A stretch of 64,000 bases of DNA, from the NCBI GenBank assembly GCA_902792635.1, contig CADBAG010000001.1:62001-126000 (forward strand), written 5' to 3'. The number at the start of each line of letters is the position of its first letter. Position 1 is the stretch's first letter. Shown piece by piece: positions 61,556 through 64,000 of this stretch. The DNA is from an uncultured Prevotellaceae bacterium. Lineage in GTDB: Bacteria > Bacteroidota > Bacteroidia > Bacteroidales > Bacteroidaceae. The position numbers and the translations under genes were made by a program. The notes under the pieces were generated by a model that was not told where the DNA came from, searched no databases, and worked only from the letters and a program-made list of their open reading frames with translations.

Positions 61556-62092
61556 TTAGTCTTCTGCTTCTGCGGTGTTCAGGATGACAGTCGTTACACC
61601 GATGTTGAACACTGCTCCGTTCTCCAAGATACGTTTTTCCTTTGGGTCGATACGCTCTCCGTTGAGGAAGGTGCCGTGGTTCGAAGGTCCGTCACGAAGC
61701 ACATATTTCAGTTGTCCCCGCTTGTTGCGTGAGACATTGATGACACAGTGGAGCATATCCATCGTGAGGTCTCCTGTCTCAATGGGAGTCGTGATATCAT
61801 TGCCTTTCATGTATCGGCCGATAGTGTTGTCACCCATTTTCAAGGGTATAACCTGCTTGTAGCAGTAGTCGTTCTCAATCACCGTGATGCTCCCACAGCC
61901 GTTGTCGTTCTCCTTTGCCTCTTCCTCCGGATTCTCGTCATCCTGACGCGGACGCACCTTGGAGGTGCCAAGACGGATGCCGAACTGTTTGCCACAGTAA
62001 GGACATGTGAAGATAAGTGTGGAAGAATTAGTATATTTAGTCTCATCAAATGTGATATACTCATCACATTTTGGGCAACGTACGCGTTTCAT
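61556..62092 (-). CDS. Zinc-ribbon FHA-domain protein
   Basis: 178 residues. Zinc ribbon C6, C9, C30, C33; acidic linker 48-65; FHA domain about 70-172 with GRYMKGNDI, MLHCVINV and SNHGTFLNGERI, the phosphothreonine-binding loops. FHA domains read phosphorylated partners, but no Ser/Thr kinase lies nearby. Cytoplasmic by sequence. It follows the HU-SPOR gene by 51 bases. Confidence 0.9.
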   Translation of the reverse strand: MKRVRCPKCDEYITFDETKYTNSSTLIFTCPYCGKQFGIRLGTSKVRPRQDDENPEEEAKENDNGCGSITVIENDYCYKQVIPLKMGDNTIGRYMKGNDITTPIETGDLTMDMLHCVINVSRNKRGQLKYVLRDGPSNHGTFLNGERIDPKEKRILENGAVFNIGVTTVILNTAEAED

Positions 62093-62143
62093 AAGTAATA
62101 AATTAAGGAAAAAATAATGTAAGCCAACGTGTGGTGCAGAGCC

Positions 62144-63184
62144 TTATGGCAAATCGATGACCCAAGCACCCGAGAACTCGTCTTTATTGTTGAGACTGTT
62201 CAATGCTTTCATCGCATCCTCACGTGTGAGATAGTGACCCATCAGCACCTTTACGTGAGCACCCTGGTGTACATAGACGTCCTTGAAACCACGGCTCGTC
62301 AGATCTTCTGTATATGCTTTTGCATTAGACTTCGTTACATGACTGGCTACAACAATAGAGAACTTCCCTTGAGGAGTAGCTTTTGTTGAAGCGCTTGTTG
62401 AAAGCTTGTCTTTAGTGGCCTGAGTATCAACTTGCTCGCTCTTCGTAATAGTCGCAGTCCTTGCTTTGGCAATCTTAGGCTGTGCAGTGGTCATTTCTTG
62501 AGGCATGACCTTGTTGAGCAAGCGATAGTCGATATGGTTCCCGGCTAACTGTGCATTGTTTACAAGTGGGGAAGGAATGAGAATAAACACGATAGCAGCG
62601 ATACAAGCTACGGCTACATTGCGCCAGATGGCAATGACACGTGCTGTATGGCGTTCATCATCTGTCGTTTCGTCGGCAGCTTCATCGTTAGCGTTAACAG
62701 GTATGAGCTCAGCATGCTTCTCCTGTTGAACTTCTTTACTCTTTAAGTTAAGAAGTTTCAGTTCCTCCAACTTTTTGAGCTGAAAACTGTCAAGCCCATA
62801 GAGTGACGGCGTGAGAAGACCTGCTTCACACGGTGTGAACTCATAGTTGCCATCTTCATTGATAGAAACCGTGCCGATGCCATTGAACTCATAGGAGCCG
62901 TTGGCAGCGAGGCGCTGCTTCAGTTCTTCAGCCTCTTGCTCCAAGCGTTTGGTAGCCTCAGGATAGCTGATATCATAAGCTTCGACATACGACTGTGCGA
63001 GGAGGGAGTCGTTGAGCGTGACCTTTGGGTTAAAGCCAATGCTCCGCATGGGCGGAAGGAAACTGCCATCCCGCTCGTCTTTCCGCGCATCGACATAATG
63101 TGCCATAAAGCCGCCAAAGCCTGGCACAATCACGCAGTCGTTGCTCAGAAGTAGTATCTCGATATGTCTGCTAATATCATTCAC
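62144..63184 (-). CDS. HU-like/SPOR-domain membrane protein
   Basis: 346 residues from a GTG at 63182-63184 (reads MNDISRHIEILLLSND). The N-terminal 130 residues contain RHIEILLLSNDCVIVPGFGG and KVTLNDSLLAQSYV, the two-part HU/CCDC81-like domain of Bacteroidota. One membrane helix lies at about 189-205, and a SPOR domain (about 273-346) with FSIVVASHVTKSNA and ALNSLN. SPOR domains bind denuded septal peptidoglycan; an HU fold binds DNA. The frame is open 12 codons further, but those lie across the promoter box TAATTTTG. Confidence 0.87.
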   Translation of the reverse strand: MNDISRHIEILLLSNDCVIVPGFGGFMAHYVDARKDERDGSFLPPMRSIGFNPKVTLNDSLLAQSYVEAYDISYPEATKRLEQEAEELKQRLAANGSYEFNGIGTVSINEDGNYEFTPCEAGLLTPSLYGLDSFQLKKLEELKLLNLKSKEVQQEKHAELIPVNANDEAADETTDDERHTARVIAIWRNVAVACIAAIVFILIPSPLVNNAQLAGNHIDYRLLNKVMPQEMTTAQPKIAKARTATITKSEQVDTQATKDKLSTSASTKATPQGKFSIVVASHVTKSNAKAYTEDLTSRGFKDVYVHQGAHVKVLMGHYLTREDAMKALNSLNNKDEFSGAWVIDLP

Positions 63185-63189
63185 TGATG

Positions 63190-63197
63190 CAAAATTA
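63190..63197 (-). promoter_or_regulatory. Promoter -7 box abutting the HU-SPOR start
   Basis: TAATTTTG on the minus strand, five bases from the GTG, so the mRNA is likely leaderless. Confidence 0.55.
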
Positions 63198-63290
63198 GAG
63201 AAAAGCCTCAAAACATCCAAAAAAATCTTTCTATTTTTAGTAAAAAGGAAAATATTAGGCTTGAAAGTTGGTTGTTACAAAATTGTTTGC

Positions 63291-63298
63291 TATCTTTG
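63291..63298 (+). promoter_or_regulatory. Promoter for rfbC
   Basis: TATCTTTG with TTG at 63268-63270, 20 bases upstream; leader about 30 bases. Confidence 0.65.
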
Positions 63299-63335
63299 TG
63301 CCAAACTAAGATAGTTAAAGAAATTTTTATCTATA

Positions 63336-63887
63336 ATGGAATACGAAGAGACTGAAATCAAAGGGGTATGGACGATTACCCCGAAGGTATTCGATGATGC
63401 ACGCGGATACTTTTTTGAGGTATGGAAACAATCAGATTTCGATGCTCATATCGGACATCATGTAGAGTTTATCCAGGACAATGAGTCTAAGTCTTCTTAT
63501 GGTGTGTTGCGTGGCTTGCATTACCAGAAGGGAGAGTATTCTCAGGCTAAGCTTGTTCGTGTCATCAAAGGAAAAGTCTTAGATGTAGCTGTAGACCTGC
63601 GTAAGTCTTCACCTACGTTCGGAAAGCATGTAGCCGTTGAGCTCTCTGAGGACAACAAGCGTCAGTTGTTTATTCCGCGTGGCTTTGCACATGGCTTCCT
63701 GGTACTGAGTCCCGAGGCTATCTTCACTTATAAAGTGGACAACATCTACGCCCCCCAGCATGAGGCAAGCATTCGTTGGAATGATGAGACCGTTGGTATC
63801 AAATGGCCGATTGATCCCAAGGACGTGCTGACGAGCCCTAAAGATTTGAAAGGCAAAAGTTTTGCTGATGCCGATTTATTCGAATAA
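63336..63887 (+). CDS. rfbC: dTDP-4-dehydrorhamnose 3,5-epimerase
   Basis: The third step of dTDP-L-rhamnose synthesis. 183 residues of cupin fold; FDDARGYFFE with the substrate-binding arginine, LRGLHYQ with catalytic base H62, AKLVRV, and FTYKVDN with Y132. Normal length. Not next to rfbA, rfbB or rfbD; rfbD is at 30828 on the other strand. Confidence 0.96.
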   Translation: MEYEETEIKGVWTITPKVFDDARGYFFEVWKQSDFDAHIGHHVEFIQDNESKSSYGVLRGLHYQKGEYSQAKLVRVIKGKVLDVAVDLRKSSPTFGKHVAVELSEDNKRQLFIPRGFAHGFLVLSPEAIFTYKVDNIYAPQHEASIRWNDETVGIKWPIDPKDVLTSPKDLKGKSFADADLFE

Positions 63888-63896
63888 AATTTTAGT

Positions 63897-64000
63897 ATGA
63901 GATATTCCAAATGGTTTCTCATCATGGCTGTTCTTCTTCTCGGAATGAGCATGAGCTCATGCCGGAAAGGAAGAGGAAAGGCTCAGGAAGCACGGGAGGA
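63897..64000 (+). CDS. Lipoprotein, 5' part only
   Basis: Starts at ATG 63897, 9 bases after rfbC, and runs off the right edge (34 codons seen). MRYSKWFLIMAVLLLGMSMSSC is a lipoprotein signal with the lipid cysteine at residue 22, followed by a basic stretch RKGRGK. Family not recognisable from this fragment; it is probably co-transcribed with rfbC. Confidence 0.7.
   Translation, partial: MRYSKWFLIMAVLLLGMSMSSCRKGRGKAQEARE

Overview
The window looks like chromosomal DNA of a Bacteroidales bacterium, most likely Prevotellaceae (Prevotella/Segatella type). The evidence is the Bacteroidota promoter box TAnnTTTG found ahead of most transcription units; gldE and gldB homologues; many Bacteroidota-restricted families (DUF4301, DUF4296, DUF4924, DUF5686, a DUF5112/5113-type kinase, HU-SPOR proteins); and typical gene orders such as ileS-dksA-lspA and rfbD-prfC. 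No rRNA, prophage, transposase, CRISPR array or polysaccharide-utilisation locus is visible. The coding content is mainly housekeeping; the unusual material is between the genes.

Layout. 1-13 kb: mostly minus-strand genes (partial helix-hairpin-helix protein, DedA, TPR protein, glnS, mltG, rpiB, zinc-ribbon protein, GH25 lysozyme, two small membrane proteins, GDP-fucose synthase) plus gph on the plus strand, separated by unusually repeat-rich spacers. 13-19 kb, plus strand: DUF4301, four tRNAs (Gly, Leu, Leu, Gly), an unknown gene, ssb, gldE, a phosphopantetheinyl transferase and gldB. 19-25 kb, minus strand: a probable operon of a BASS-type transporter, a double-module sensor kinase, a response regulator and a short AbgT-like membrane protein. 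25-29 kb, plus strand: uvrA and a YycJ-like hydrolase. 29-35.7 kb, minus strand: lysE-DUF4924-rfbD-prfC, then tsaC-clc. 35.8 kb: a ROK glucokinase. 37-45.5 kb, minus strand: ileS-dksA-lspA-DUF4296-C69 peptidase-PerM. 45.5-50 kb, plus strand: engB-ABC-F-DUF5686. 50-58 kb, minus strand: an AspT-like transporter, then rsmG-MBL-ruvC-twin ABC ATPase-5'-nucleotidase-nudC. 58-61 kb, plus strand: HAD phosphatase-beta-helix lipoprotein-cdd. 61-63 kb, minus strand: HU-SPOR protein-FHA protein-HMA/AraC regulator. 63.3-64 kb, plus strand: rfbC and a cut-off lipoprotein gene.

The spacers carry several repeat families made of palindromes. Family 1 is a nested palindrome with a 21-bp central inverted repeat and flanking hairpin units in variable number (four loci). 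Family 2 is REPIN-like, with two inverted hairpin arms; at some loci it supplies the stop codon or C-terminal tail of the adjacent gene. Family 3 has long GC-rich inverted repeats, and family 4 has G-quadruplex-capable palindromes. There are also 8-bp tandem arrays at gene 3' ends whose TGA-bearing strand matches the coding strand of the gene they follow. No RAYT-type transposase that could mobilise these families is in the window.

Other points of interest are a candidate short RNA at about 5133-5223 with its own promoter and terminator, two genes whose promoter box abuts the start codon (probable leaderless mRNAs), an SSB without its acidic tip, and a predicted membrane tether that combines HU-like and SPOR domains. 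All family assignments come from reading the sequence; no database search was possible.
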